From: Marinobacterium zhoushanense
Lineage (GTDB): Bacteria; Pseudomonadota; Gammaproteobacteria; Pseudomonadales; Balneatricaceae
NCBI RefSeq assembly: GCF_014641945.1
Contig: NZ_BMIJ01000002.1
Coordinates: 124,001-188,000, forward strand
Direction of reading: 5' to 3'
Length of the DNA stretch: 64,000 nt
The first letter of the stretch is position 1. Every line of letters begins with the position of its first letter. Below are positions 9,068-18,256 of the stretch, one piece after another. The notes under the pieces were generated by a model, which was not told the origin of the DNA, did no database searches, and saw nothing but the letters and a program-made list of their open reading frames with translations. The position numbers were made by a program, and so were the translations under genes.

Positions 9068-9203
9068 CGCCAGCACCGGTTATACGCCGCACTCGACAAA
9101 ACGCTCCGCTCTCTTCTCACGATGGATCGCTCTGCCTGGCCAAGTCGCGCTACACTCAGGCGGTAAATAACCCAACACCGCGCAATTGCGACAAGGAAAG
9201 CCC

Positions 9204-10139
<936 letters not shown>

Positions 10140-10142
10140 GCA

Positions 10143-10904
10143 ATGAATATCAACGGCATACTCGCAATCTACAAGTTCGAGATGAACCGTACCCGGCGCA
10201 CGCTGATGCAGAGCATCGCCTCGCCAGTACTCTCCACCTCGCTCTACTTCATCGTCTTCGGTACCGCCATCGGCTCACGCATGGGCGAGATCGACGGCGT
10301 CGGCTACGGCGCCTTTATCATCCCTGGCCTGCTGATGCTGTCACTGCTCAGCGAGAGCATCTCCAACGCCTCGTTCGGTATCTTCTTCCCCAAGTTCTCC
10401 GGCACCATCTACGAGGTGTTGTCGGCACCGGTATCGCCGTTCGAGATTGTGGCCGGCTACGTCGGCGCCGCCGCGACCAAGTCTTTAATCATCGGCGTTC
10501 TAATCCTGCTCACCGCCCGGCTGTTTGTCGATTACAGCATCGCCCACCCGTTCTGGATGCTCGGTTTCCTGCTCCTCACTGCGCTCACCTTCAGCATGTT
10601 CGGGTTTATCATCGGCATCTGGGCCAACGATTTCCAGCAGTTGCAGGTGATCCCGTTGATGGTGATCACGCCGCTGACCTTCCTCGGCGGCGCCTTCTAC
10701 TCGATCAATATGCTGCCGGAGCCCTGGCAGTCGCTGACCCTGTTCAACCCGGTGGTCTACCTGATCAGCGGTTTTCGCTGGGCGTTCTACGGCATCTCCG
10801 ATGTGGCCGTGGGACTCAGCCTGGGCATGACGCTACTGTTCCTGCTGACCTGCCTGGGGCTGATCTGGTGGATCTTCCGCAGCGGCTACCGCATCAAGCA
10901 GTGA
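10143..10904 (+). CDS. ABC-2 type transporter, permease protein (YadH-like)
   Basis: A 253-residue integral membrane protein with six predicted helices. Typical ABC-2 membrane features are an N-terminal amphipathic stretch ([21 protein letters not shown]), the SPxxxSTxLYFIVFG entry into the first helix, and the loop [36 protein letters not shown] near the C-terminus. It is the membrane partner of the ATPase just upstream (four-base gap) and probably forms a homodimer. It is most likely an exporter. Confidence 0.88.
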   Translation: MNINGILAIYKFEMNRTRRTLMQSIASPVLSTSLYFIVFGTAIGSRMGEIDGVGYGAFIIPGLLMLSLLSESISNASFGIFFPKFSGTIYEVLSAPVSPFEIVAGYVGAAATKSLIIGVLILLTARLFVDYSIAHPFWMLGFLLLTALTFSMFGFIIGIWANDFQQLQVIPLMVITPLTFLGGAFYSINMLPEPWQSLTLFNPVVYLISGFRWAFYGISDVAVGLSLGMTLLFLLTCLGLIWWIFRSGYRIKQ

Positions 10905-11015
10905 GCCTCTTCTGACGTCCGCAAAATCGAATGGCGCGATTCCGCTTCGAACTGGACTCGCGCCCTTGGTCCATTTCTAATAACCGGCTGATTTTAATAC
11001 GCTAGGCAGAGAACC

Positions 11016-11441
11016 ATGATCAAAACCGAAACCCTCCCCAGCCTGACACTGGCAGCCGCCCAACTGCTCGCCAATGCTGCGCTAGCGCGTGCGACCGAGT
11101 TGGACGTAAAGATGAACATCGCTGTCGTTGACCGGGCCGGCAACCCTCTGGTCGCACTGCGCATGCCGGGTGCGCCGCTGCCGGCGTTCGATTTCGCGCA
11201 GAAGAAAGCCTACACCGCCGCGAATTTCAAAGCGCCGACCCTCGGTTGGAAAGAGAAACTGGAGAACCGTCCGGTGGTGATGACCGGACTGGCACAGCAT
11301 CCACGCGTGGCGCTATTCGGTGGTGGCGAGCCGGTCATTGTTGACGGTCAGGTGGTCGGTGGCATCGGTGTCGCCGGCGGACGGGAGGATGAGGATATCC
11401 TCTGCGCCCTAGCGGCGCTCGAGGCTCTTACCAATGCCTGA
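11016..11441 (+). CDS. GlcG/HbpS-family protein
   Basis: A 141-residue single-domain protein of the GlcG/HbpS family, with LTLAAAQLLANAALARATEL, MNIAVVDRAGNPLVALRMPGA, KKAYTAANF and GGEPVIVDGQVVGGIGVAGGREDEDILCALAALEAL. Streptomyces HbpS binds haem; GlcG is linked to glycolate genes and has no firm function. There is no signal peptide, so this one is cytoplasmic. It lies about 110 bp after the ABC exporter and is convergent with the slipin gene, with a possible terminator between them. Confidence 0.8.
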   Translation: MIKTETLPSLTLAAAQLLANAALARATELDVKMNIAVVDRAGNPLVALRMPGAPLPAFDFAQKKAYTAANFKAPTLGWKEKLENRPVVMTGLAQHPRVALFGGGEPVIVDGQVVGGIGVAGGREDEDILCALAALEALTNA

Positions 11442-11470
11442 AGCGGTGTCCCGGTTACCGGCCGACCGAA

Positions 11471-12268
11471 TCAGCCCTGCTCTTCAGGAGGGGGCTTTTT
11501 GTCGGCCGGCTCACCAAGTCCTACCCAGCGGTTGATCAGATCGACCGGCAGCGGAAACACGATAGTGTGGCTGTTCTGACCCGAACCGGTAATCTCGGTC
11601 AACGTCTGCATATAGCGTAGCTGCAGCGCCTGCGGCTGAGCCGACAACGTCTTCGCCGCACTCAGCAGTTTCTCCGCCGCCTCCGACTCACCCAGGGCGT
11701 GGATCACCTTGGCCCGCCTAGCGCGTTCCGCCTCCGCCTGTTTGGCGATTGCACGGATCATGCTCTCGTCCAGATCCACATGCTTGATCTCCACGTTGGC
11801 GACCTTGATACCCCAGGCGTCGGTCTGCTTGTCCAGGATCTGCTGGATATCAGCATTGAGCCTGTCTCGCCCAGCCAGCATGTCGTCCAGTTCATGCTGT
11901 CCCAGCACCGATCGCAAGGTGGTCTGCGACAGTTGGCTGGTCGCTTCCAGATAGTTCTCCACATGGATGATCGCCCGTTCCGGATCAACCACGCGGAAGT
12001 AGATCACCGCGTTGACCTTGACCGACACGTTATCGCGCGAGATCACGTCCTGAGTCGGCACATCCATCACCAGAGTACGCAGATCCACCCTGACGATCTG
12101 CTGGATCACCGGGATCACGATGATCAGCCCCGGTCCCTTGACCTTGTAGAAACGTCCCAGCAGAAAGATCACCCCACGTTCATACTCGCGCAGAATACGG
12201 AACATGGAGATCAACAGCAGCAGCACCAGGACAACGACGGTGACGACGAAATAGGGAAATCCGATCAT
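11471..12268 (-). CDS. Slipin (stomatin/prohibitin-family, SPFH domain) membrane protein
   Basis: This 265-residue SPFH protein has one N-terminal membrane helix (about residues 5-25) and then [27 protein letters not shown], the stomatin signature. The SPFH core includes [26 protein letters not shown], and the Ala/Glu-rich coiled region is [20 protein letters not shown]. Slipins form oligomeric membrane scaffolds and are typically paired with NfeD proteases, as here: its ATG begins one base after the nfeD stop, and GGAGG within the end of nfeD is its ribosome site. The two are clearly cotranscribed and probably translationally coupled. Confidence 0.92.
   Translation of the reverse strand: MIGFPYFVVTVVVLVLLLLISMFRILREYERGVIFLLGRFYKVKGPGLIIVIPVIQQIVRVDLRTLVMDVPTQDVISRDNVSVKVNAVIYFRVVDPERAIIHVENYLEATSQLSQTTLRSVLGQHELDDMLAGRDRLNADIQQILDKQTDAWGIKVANVEIKHVDLDESMIRAIAKQAEAERARRAKVIHALGESEAAEKLLSAAKTLSAQPQALQLRYMQTLTEITGSGQNSHTIVFPLPVDLINRWVGLGEPADKKPPPEEQG
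11473..11500 (+). terminator. Candidate intrinsic terminator for the GlcG-like gene
   Basis: AGCCC at 11473-11477 pairs with GGGCT at 11492-11496, with an inner CTC/GAG stem, and TTTT follows directly. It sits inside the last codons of the convergent slipin gene, about 30 bp after the GlcG-like stop codon. Confidence 0.5.
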
Positions 12269-12269
12269 C

Positions 12270-13640
12270 TCAAGCCTCCAACTTATCGACGACAAGGGTC
12301 AATCCATCGATCTCTTGGACCCGAACCCGGTCTCCAACCTGCAACGGATCGCCACAGCGAACCGTCCAGAGTTCTCCCTCGAAACGCGCCAGCACCTGGC
12401 CGTCACGCACCTGTTCGATGGTGACGTTGTCTTGTGCGGCACCGACGCGGTAGGTACGGGGCCGCCTGTGCGCGCGCCAGGCCATGCCCAGGATCAGGAA
12501 CATCAAAGCCCCGGTGGTGGCCGTCAGAGCCACGATCACCGGCAACGCGATCTGATAGGCCGGCAGCTCGGTATCCATCAGGATGATCGAGCCAACGACA
12601 AACGCCACTAGCCCTCCGATACCGAGAACGCCGAAACTGGGCATCATCGCTTCCGCCGCGATCAAGCCGACGCCGAGCAACATCAGCCCCAACCCGGCGT
12701 AGCTGACCGGCAGGATCTGAAACGCATACAGCGCCACCAGCAAACAGATGGCACCCAGCACGCCCGGCACCCCAAACCCGGGATTGGAGAACTCGAAGAT
12801 CAGCCCATACAGGCCGATCAGCATCAGTACATAAGCGACATTGGGGTTGGTGATGACGGCAAGGAACTCACTGCGCCAGTCTGGATCCAGCACAAAAACA
12901 GGTGCCGAGGTCAGATCCAGGCTGACCTGCCGGCCCTGAATGTTCACCGTCCTATCGGCGATCTCGTTTAACAACGCCTGGGTATCGACTGCGATCAGAT
13001 CAATGACGTTCAGCTTCAGCGCATCGTTCGCAGTCAAGCTGACCCCTGCCCGCACCGCCTGTTCGGCCCAGTCTGCATTGCGCCCACGCAATTCGGCCAG
13101 TCCACGGATATAGGCAACTGCATCGTTGGTGACCTTGCGCTCCATGGCACTGCCCGGCTGCGAGGCTTGGCCGTTACCGTTCTGCCCACCGGAGTCGTCC
13201 GGCGATGGACTCATCGGTGTACCGATCGACACCGGCGTCGCCGCACCGAGATTGGTCGCCGGCGCCATCGCCGCCACATGGCAGGAGTAGAGTAGAAAGG
13301 TACCGGCGCTGGCGGCCCGTGCGCCACCCGGGGCGACATAACAGATCACCGGGATCGGTGAGGCCAGTACCGCGGAGATCATCTGCCGCATCGACTGGTC
13401 CAGACCGCCGGGTGTGTTGATCTTAAGCAGCACCGCACGTGCACCACCAGCAGCGGCTGCATTCAGTCCCCGGCTGACATAATCTGCCGTCGCCGGCCCT
13501 ACCACGCCATCCAGTGACAGCTCCCAGAGCGCATCGGGCGGTGCCTGATCGACTTCGACTGCCGAGGCGCGCTCCGATACCGGGACGCAAAGCAGGATCA
13601 GCAGTGTGCAGAATACCCGCAAGCGCGTGCGTAAATTCAT
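12270..13640 (-). CDS. nfeD: NfeD-type membrane-bound ClpP-class serine protease
   Basis: This 456-residue long-form NfeD has a signal peptide, a ClpP-class protease domain (about residues 35-245), four or five membrane helices and a C-terminal OB-fold (NfeD) domain ([31 protein letters not shown]). The nucleophilic Ser is expected in [23 protein letters not shown], and the general-base Lys in [23 protein letters not shown]. In archaeal homologues this Ser/Lys dyad cleaves the C-terminus of the partner stomatin, so the slipin downstream is the likely substrate. The ATG at 13640 with GAGGCC upstream is chosen over one 45 bp further up. A low-complexity insert ([15 protein letters not shown]) lies in the protease domain. 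Confidence 0.9.
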   Translation of the reverse strand: MNLRTRLRVFCTLLILLCVPVSERASAVEVDQAPPDALWELSLDGVVGPATADYVSRGLNAAAAGGARAVLLKINTPGGLDQSMRQMISAVLASPIPVICYVAPGGARAASAGTFLLYSCHVAAMAPATNLGAATPVSIGTPMSPSPDDSGGQNGNGQASQPGSAMERKVTNDAVAYIRGLAELRGRNADWAEQAVRAGVSLTANDALKLNVIDLIAVDTQALLNEIADRTVNIQGRQVSLDLTSAPVFVLDPDWRSEFLAVITNPNVAYVLMLIGLYGLIFEFSNPGFGVPGVLGAICLLVALYAFQILPVSYAGLGLMLLGVGLIAAEAMMPSFGVLGIGGLVAFVVGSIILMDTELPAYQIALPVIVALTATTGALMFLILGMAWRAHRRPRTYRVGAAQDNVTIEQVRDGQVLARFEGELWTVRCGDPLQVGDRVRVQEIDGLTLVVDKLEA

Positions 13641-13703
13641 ATAGGCCTCGCTCTTGAATGACTTCAGTATAGAAGAGGCCCGCAAAAAGATTTTCCGCGC
13701 GCT

Positions 13704-13729
13704 GCATCCAAAAACCGGTTAAACCCGTC
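13704..13729 (+). promoter_or_regulatory. Candidate ECF sigma promoter of the lipoprotein-sigma-anti-sigma operon
   Basis: GCATCC (13704-13709), a 16-bp spacer and CGTC (13726-13729) have the spacing of an ECF promoter, and the first hexamer resembles the CATCCA -35 element reported for mycobacterial SigK. The adjacent anti-sigma looks RskA-like, which fits. The start would be about 35 bp before the lipoprotein ATG at 13770. The evidence is one sequence match only. Confidence 0.35.
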
Positions 13730-13769
13730 TTCCATTTTAGATACCCCAATAAACGAGAGGAGACAGACG

Positions 13770-14228
13770 ATGAGCAGACTTATTCTTGCGCTGGCCATCT
13801 CTACATTGGTGGGGTGTGGTTCCGGCTATTCCGCGGATTACGCCAACCTGCCGGTGATGAGCCGGTCCACCAGCGCCGGCGAAATCCTGACCACAGATGA
13901 CGGTATGACCCTGTACACCTTCGATCGTGATGCCCAGGGAATGTCAGCCTGCTATGACACTTGCGCGAAAAATTGGCCGCCGTTCATGGCTGGGCCGGAT
14001 GCACGCGAAAAGGGAGACTTCACGCTGATGGAGCGCAACGATGGCGGCATACAGTGGGCTTATGAAGGCAAACCGCTCTATCGCTATATCGGCGATCGGA
14101 AACCCGGTGACGTTAGCGGAAATGGATTCAAGGGCGTCTGGCATGTCCAACCTGCCAAAGAGGCGCGCCATCAATACAGGGGCTACGGCTCTTCCTATAA
14201 CGGCAATGGCAACGGCGGCGGATACTGA
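13770..14228 (+). CDS. COG4315-type lipoprotein (repeated YxFDxD-like domain)
   Basis: A 152-residue lipoprotein: the lipobox is LVGC with the acylated Cys at about residue 16. The body matches the predicted lipoprotein family with conserved Yx(F/W/Y)xxD motifs: GMTLYTFDRDAQGMSACYDTCAKNWPPF, GIQWAYEGKPLYRYIGDRKPGDVSGNGFKGVWHV. Two Cys in ACYDTC are conserved in the family. The C-terminal tail is Gly/Asn/Tyr-rich. Its biochemical function is unknown. AGGAG upstream supports the start. It heads an operon with an ECF sigma factor (55 bp gap) and an RskA-like anti-sigma, so it may be a target or a sensor partner of that pathway. Confidence 0.82.
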   Translation: MSRLILALAISTLVGCGSGYSADYANLPVMSRSTSAGEILTTDDGMTLYTFDRDAQGMSACYDTCAKNWPPFMAGPDAREKGDFTLMERNDGGIQWAYEGKPLYRYIGDRKPGDVSGNGFKGVWHVQPAKEARHQYRGYGSSYNGNGNGGGY

Positions 14229-14283
14229 CATCCCCACTATACTTCGTCGCATAACCCGAGGATGGGATGAAGACGAGGCGAGG

Positions 14284-14838
14284 ATGGGGGCCAACCGCGA
14301 GAGTCCTGCATGGCAACAAGAATTGGCGCCGCTGTTGAAGCGGATCGCGTACCAACGCGATTCGCAGGCGCTTGAACGCCTCTACGCCTTGACCAGTGCC
14401 CGGCTGATGGGGCTGATGATGCGCATCCTGCATGACGAAGCCACCAGTGCCGAGCAGCTTCAAGAGCTTTATCTGAAGGTCTGGTATCGCGCCGATCAGT
14501 ATTACCAACGGGGATCACCCTGGGGCTGGCTCTGCGCTGCCGCTCGTAACCTGGCAATCGATCGCCTGCGTGCCGACCCGGCCCGCCATTTAAACAGCCG
14601 ATCGATAGCACCTCTGGAGCAGATATTCGAGACACAACACCAGGGGGTACCTTGGCTTGAGCAGAGTGTCGTGCGTTGCCTCAACGGCTTGCAGCCCAAG
14701 GTTCGACAGCTGATTTTGCTGAGTTATATCGGGGGTTACAGCCACGCCGAGTTGCAAACGCTGACCCGGGCGCCGCTGGGCAGTATCAAATCGAGGATCC
14801 GCCGCGGCCTCAGGGAGTTGAAACGATGCCTGGAATAG
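14284..14838 (+). CDS. ECF RNA polymerase sigma factor (SigK-like)
   Basis: This 184-residue ECF sigma factor has region 2 (about residues 28-95: LERLYALTSARLMGLMMRILHDEATSAEQLQELYLKVWYRADQY) and region 4 (about 130-180: LNGLQPKVRQLILLSYIGGYSHAELQTLTRAPLGSIKSRIRRGLRELKRC). The start at 14284 is the ATG in front of the conserved part, with GAGG within ten bases upstream; the frame is open much further up but overlaps the lipoprotein gene. The anti-sigma start overlaps its end by 13 bases, which implies translational coupling. An RskA-type partner points to the SigK-like ECF group. Confidence 0.88.
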   Translation: MGANRESPAWQQELAPLLKRIAYQRDSQALERLYALTSARLMGLMMRILHDEATSAEQLQELYLKVWYRADQYYQRGSPWGWLCAAARNLAIDRLRADPARHLNSRSIAPLEQIFETQHQGVPWLEQSVVRCLNGLQPKVRQLILLSYIGGYSHAELQTLTRAPLGSIKSRIRRGLRELKRCLE

Positions 14839-15536
14839 CGCGATATCGCGACCCTGGGCTGTGCGATGCACTGGCGGCCGACTACGTCACCGGGCGGATG
14901 AGTCATTTGTGCCGGGCACGAATGGAAGAGCTATGTCGAACGGAGCTCCTGCTTTCGGCAGCGGTGGAGCGCTGGAGCCAGCACCTGCTGCCGTTACAGG
15001 AGCAGCTTCCCCCCCGACCACCACCGCCTCAAGTCTGGCAGTCGATCGATGTCTTGATCAACACCGACCGGACACCCAGCCCCTCGCCCCTTTGGCAGCG
15101 ACTCTGGCCTTGGCGGCTGGCCACATTGGTCAGTAGCTTGCTGCTGCTTGCACTGGCATACAACACCTGGATGCCCAGCGAGTCGCACCCGAGCCCCGCA
15201 TACCTCGCACCACTCTCCGCCAACGGCGAAATCCGCCTGGTAATCAGCGCCTATCAGGACGAAAAGCCTGGGCACTCCCGCCTCTATGCGCAATGGACGG
15301 AGTCCTTCCTGCCCCACGCACCAGCCCAGTCGTACCTGTGGACGGACGGCAGCGAGCGGGAGCCACCGGTGCTGCTCGGCGAACTGGGAGCGGCCGAAAC
15401 GGAATGGCGAGTATCGCCGGAGCGTTGGCAGGCCCTCAAACGCAGTCGTTACCTGCTCGTGAGTCTTGACGCGGACACCCCAGCACGACCTGTTTTGCAA
15501 GGCCCCTGCCTGGAGTTGCATTACGATGAAATCTAG
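14826..15536 (+). CDS. RskA-like membrane anti-sigma factor
   Basis: This 236-residue protein has an N-terminal anti-sigma domain (LCDALAADYVTGRMSHLCRARMEELCRTELLLSAAVERWSQHLLPLQEQLPPRPPPPQVW is the RskA/anti-sigma-K pattern, shown here over residues 11-70), one membrane helix (about residues 92-110) and a periplasmic C-terminal domain of about 125 residues. No zinc HxxxCxxC motif is present, as usual for RskA. It should hold the upstream sigma factor at the membrane until a periplasmic signal triggers proteolysis. The gene begins 13 bases before the sigma gene ends. Confidence 0.8.
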   Translation: MPGIARYRDPGLCDALAADYVTGRMSHLCRARMEELCRTELLLSAAVERWSQHLLPLQEQLPPRPPPPQVWQSIDVLINTDRTPSPSPLWQRLWPWRLATLVSSLLLLALAYNTWMPSESHPSPAYLAPLSANGEIRLVISAYQDEKPGHSRLYAQWTESFLPHAPAQSYLWTDGSEREPPVLLGELGAAETEWRVSPERWQALKRSRYLLVSLDADTPARPVLQGPCLELHYDEI

Positions 15537-15699
15537 CTGACCTGACAAAGACGACTTCCGCCCGGGCCGAGTCACTGCTATACATAAAGGGGTTCGATGG
15601 GTGGCGCGACAGGGATATTAAGTCGCACCGTGAACCAACTTGACCTAAAGGCCAAAAATCCGCACCGATACACCACAACTGGCTTGCATATTGCACAGT

Positions 15700-15724
15700 C
15701 GAACTGTTTATTTCAGACGACGTC
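15700..15724 (+). promoter_or_regulatory. Candidate ECF-type promoter of the ATP-grasp/transglutaminase operon
   Basis: CGAAC (15700-15704), a 16-bp spacer and CGTC (15721-15724) match the general ECF promoter pattern GGAAC-N16-CGTC at all but the first base. It lies about 120 bp before the first ATP-grasp gene, in the 305-bp stretch 15537-15841 that has no confident gene. Transcription from it would give a leader of about 110 nt that includes the hairpin at 15798-15823. Confidence 0.4.
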
Positions 15725-15797
15725 AGGAGTATCAGCATTCATCACCAGGCTTGGGATAACCGCCCCCTGGCCGCTTCCAAAACGCAACACAGAACAG

Positions 15798-15823
15798 GGC
15801 TTCGGACAGCCAGGTTCGAAGCC
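15798..15823 (+). repeat. Inverted repeat in the leader of the ATP-grasp operon
   Basis: GGCTTCG (15798-15804) and CGAAGCC (15817-15823) form a seven-base-pair stem around a 12-base loop, ending 18 bases before the first ATG. No U-run follows, so it is not a terminator. It could affect translation initiation of the first gene, which has no strong ribosome site. The right arm looks superficially like a tRNA T-arm, but no tRNA can be folded here. Confidence 0.4.
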
Positions 15824-15841
15824 TAACAACAGCTACTGTCG

Positions 15842-17311
15842 ATGATGGGCTCATGCATGAGTATGGATTGGAAGAGATACGAACCTCAGGATTTTTTTGA
15901 CGAACTGATCACCGCCAACGGCAATCCTCGCGCGCCCGCCCGACGGCTTATTTCATACCTGGGATCGCTAAGCGACGAGGAGCTGGAAACACGCCGCCAG
16001 ATGGCAGAGGCGACGATCCAGGAGATGGGAATCAGTTTCACGGTATACACAGAAGAGGGCAACATCGACCGCGCCTGGCCCTTTGATATCATCCCGCGCA
16101 CCATTTCAGCACGACAGTGGTCCACGACGGCCGCTGGTTTGAAGCAGCGCTTGAAGGCGCTGAACATGTTCATCGACGACCTTTATCACGACCAGAACGT
16201 GATCAAAGATGGCATCATCCCCAAACACATCATTACCGAATCGAAAAACTTCCGCCCCGAGTGCGTTGGCATCTCCCCCCCTTTCGGTGCATGGGCACAT
16301 ATCTGCGGCACCGATCTGGTGCGTGCCGAGGATGGCGAATTCTACGTACTGGAGGACAACCTGCGCGTGCCCTCCGGCGTCTCCTACATGCTGGAAAACC
16401 GCGGTATCACCAAGCGAGTATTGCCGGAGCTGTTCGAGAAGGATCGCATCCTGCCGGTAGATGATTACTGCGCCAACCTGTTCGACACACTGGTGTCACT
16501 GTCGCCACGTAAGGTTAAGAAACCGGTCGTCGTAGTGCTGACCCCCGGCATCTTCAACTCCGCCTATTTCGAGCACGCCTTTCTGGCTCAGCAGATGGGG
16601 GTGGAGCTGGTTGAGGGCTCGGATCTGTGTGTCGGCGAGGATGAGTGCGTCTATATGCGCACAATCAGTGGACTGGAGCGGGTCGACGTGATCTACCGCC
16701 GTATCGACGACCTGTTCCTCGATCCGGAAGTGTTCCGCAAGGACTCGGTTCTGGGCGTGCCCGGACTGATGCGCTCGTGGCAGAAAGGCAACGTGGCATT
16801 GGCCAATGCGCCTGGCGCCGGCGTTGCCGACGACAAGGTGGTCTATGCCTATGTGCCGGAGATCATCCGCTACTATCTCAACGAGGAACCGATTATCAAG
16901 AACGTGGAAACCTTCCTCTGCGAGGATCCAGAGCAGCGTGAATACGTACTGGCCAACCTGGACAAACTGGTGGTCAAACCGGCCAACGAGTCCGGCGGCT
17001 ATGGCATGCTGGTCGGCCCCCACTCGACCAAGAAGGATCAGGCCACCTTCGCCAAACTGATCAAGGAAAACCCCCGCAACTATATTGCTCAGCCGACGCT
17101 GAAACTCTCCACGGCGCCCACTATCGTCGAAAAGGGTGCGCTGGAGCCGCGTCATCTGGACCTGCGCCCCTTCATTCTGCAGGGCAAGGAGATGTATGTC
17201 ACCACCGGCGGGTTGACCCGCGTGGCGATGCGCAAGGGATCACTGGTGGTCAACTCGTCGCAGGGCGGCGGTAGTAAAGACACCTGGATAGTCGAAACTG
17301 GGGAGGCCTGA
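15842..17311 (+). CDS. Circularly permuted ATP-grasp protein (DUF404/DUF407, CP_ATPgrasp_2)
   Basis: A 489-residue member of the circularly permuted ATP-grasp family. Probable ATP- and metal-binding motifs are intact: FYVLEDNLRVPSGVSYMLENR (acidic EDN, residues about 170-190), LDKLVVKPANESGGYGMLVG (Lys and Gly-rich loop, about 378-397) and LDLRPFILQGKEMYVTTGGLTRVA. Such proteins are predicted to activate a carboxylate with ATP and form an amide or peptide bond; the substrate is unknown. ATGs at 15842, 15845, 15857 and 15863 are in frame and no ribosome site decides among them; homology begins near DWKRYEP. It is the first of five same-strand genes, with the alpha-E gene two bases downstream. 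Confidence 0.88.
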   Translation: MMGSCMSMDWKRYEPQDFFDELITANGNPRAPARRLISYLGSLSDEELETRRQMAEATIQEMGISFTVYTEEGNIDRAWPFDIIPRTISARQWSTTAAGLKQRLKALNMFIDDLYHDQNVIKDGIIPKHIITESKNFRPECVGISPPFGAWAHICGTDLVRAEDGEFYVLEDNLRVPSGVSYMLENRGITKRVLPELFEKDRILPVDDYCANLFDTLVSLSPRKVKKPVVVVLTPGIFNSAYFEHAFLAQQMGVELVEGSDLCVGEDECVYMRTISGLERVDVIYRRIDDLFLDPEVFRKDSVLGVPGLMRSWQKGNVALANAPGAGVADDKVVYAYVPEIIRYYLNEEPIIKNVETFLCEDPEQREYVLANLDKLVVKPANESGGYGMLVGPHSTKKDQATFAKLIKENPRNYIAQPTLKLSTAPTIVEKGALEPRHLDLRPFILQGKEMYVTTGGLTRVAMRKGSLVVNSSQGGGSKDTWIVETGEA

Positions 17312-17313
17312 TC

Positions 17314-18243
17314 ATGTTGTCTACCGTGGCTGAACGCCTCTACTGGATGGCGCGCTATCTGGAGCGTGTCGAAAATACCGCCCGTCTGGTCAGTGTCTAC
17401 GACAAACTGCTGTTCGACGTGCCCAACGAAATCAACATCGGCTGGTATAACCTGGTCATTCTCAATAGCGCCACCGAGCTGTTCGAGGATCGCTACAAGA
17501 ACCAGGATGAACGTAACGTGGTCAAGTTCATGCTGGCCGACGATACCAATCCGAGCTCCATGCTGACAGCGATCAAAATGGTGCGGGAAAACATCCGCAC
17601 CTCGCGTGACGTCGTGCCGGCCGAAACCTGGGAGCAGATCAACGAACTCTACCTGTTCGCCCGCGATAACATTCAGCAAGGTATCAACCGCAGCCGTCGT
17701 CACGAGTTCCTGTCCGATATCATCAAGAGCTGTCAAACTCTGTCCGGTCTGCTCTACGGCACCATGAGCCATGACGCCGGCTGGCAGTTTATGAAGTTGG
17801 GCCGCGATCTGGAGCGCGCCGACATGACCACCCGGTTGATCGACGCCGGCGCGTTCGCGCTGATCGAGGTCAACGGTGACGCCAGCGTGAACCTGCGTCA
17901 GATCGTCTGGGGTAACGTCCTGCGCTCCGCCAGCGCCTACATGAGCTATCGCCGTACGGTAAAGGCCGCAGTCTCGGGTCCCGAGGTCGCCGACTTCATG
18001 CTCAACGACCCCCACTTCCCGCGTGCCGTGCATTTCTGCCTACTGCAGATCGACGTGGCGGCCGGAAAACTGCCGAAAAATGACAACGTGCGCAAAGTGG
18101 TGAAAGAGATCGACGCCAGTGCCTTCCTGATCGAAACGGACCAGGATCTTGGCCAGGATTTCCGCGATTTTCTCAACGATCTACAGGTGCAGTTGGGCAA
18201 GCTGCATGAGGCTATTTACCAGACCTGGTTCCCCGTACCCTGA
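17314..18243 (+). CDS. Alpha-E domain protein (DUF403)
   Basis: This 309-residue all-helical protein begins MLSTVAERLYWMARYLERVENTARLVSVYD, the hallmark of alpha-E domains, which are found almost only next to, or fused with, circularly permuted ATP-grasps and transglutaminases. Other conserved parts are WEQINELYLFARDN, GLLYGTMSHDAGWQFMKLGRDLERADMTTRLID and FLLNDPHFPRAVHFCLLQI-type helices near the end. No catalytic residues are known; a scaffold or substrate-presentation role has been guessed for the family. It starts two bases after the ATP-grasp stop codon and is followed after 13 bases by the large transglutaminase, so the three are one transcription unit. Confidence 0.9.
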   Translation: MLSTVAERLYWMARYLERVENTARLVSVYDKLLFDVPNEINIGWYNLVILNSATELFEDRYKNQDERNVVKFMLADDTNPSSMLTAIKMVRENIRTSRDVVPAETWEQINELYLFARDNIQQGINRSRRHEFLSDIIKSCQTLSGLLYGTMSHDAGWQFMKLGRDLERADMTTRLIDAGAFALIEVNGDASVNLRQIVWGNVLRSASAYMSYRRTVKAAVSGPEVADFMLNDPHFPRAVHFCLLQIDVAAGKLPKNDNVRKVVKEIDASAFLIETDQDLGQDFRDFLNDLQVQLGKLHEAIYQTWFPVP

Positions 18244-18256
18244 AGGACTTTAAGCC

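Noticed and set aside
15785..15830. tRNA-like element (GGTTCGAAGCC)
   Set aside because: Only a T-arm-like sequence is present; no acceptor, D or anticodon stem can be matched.
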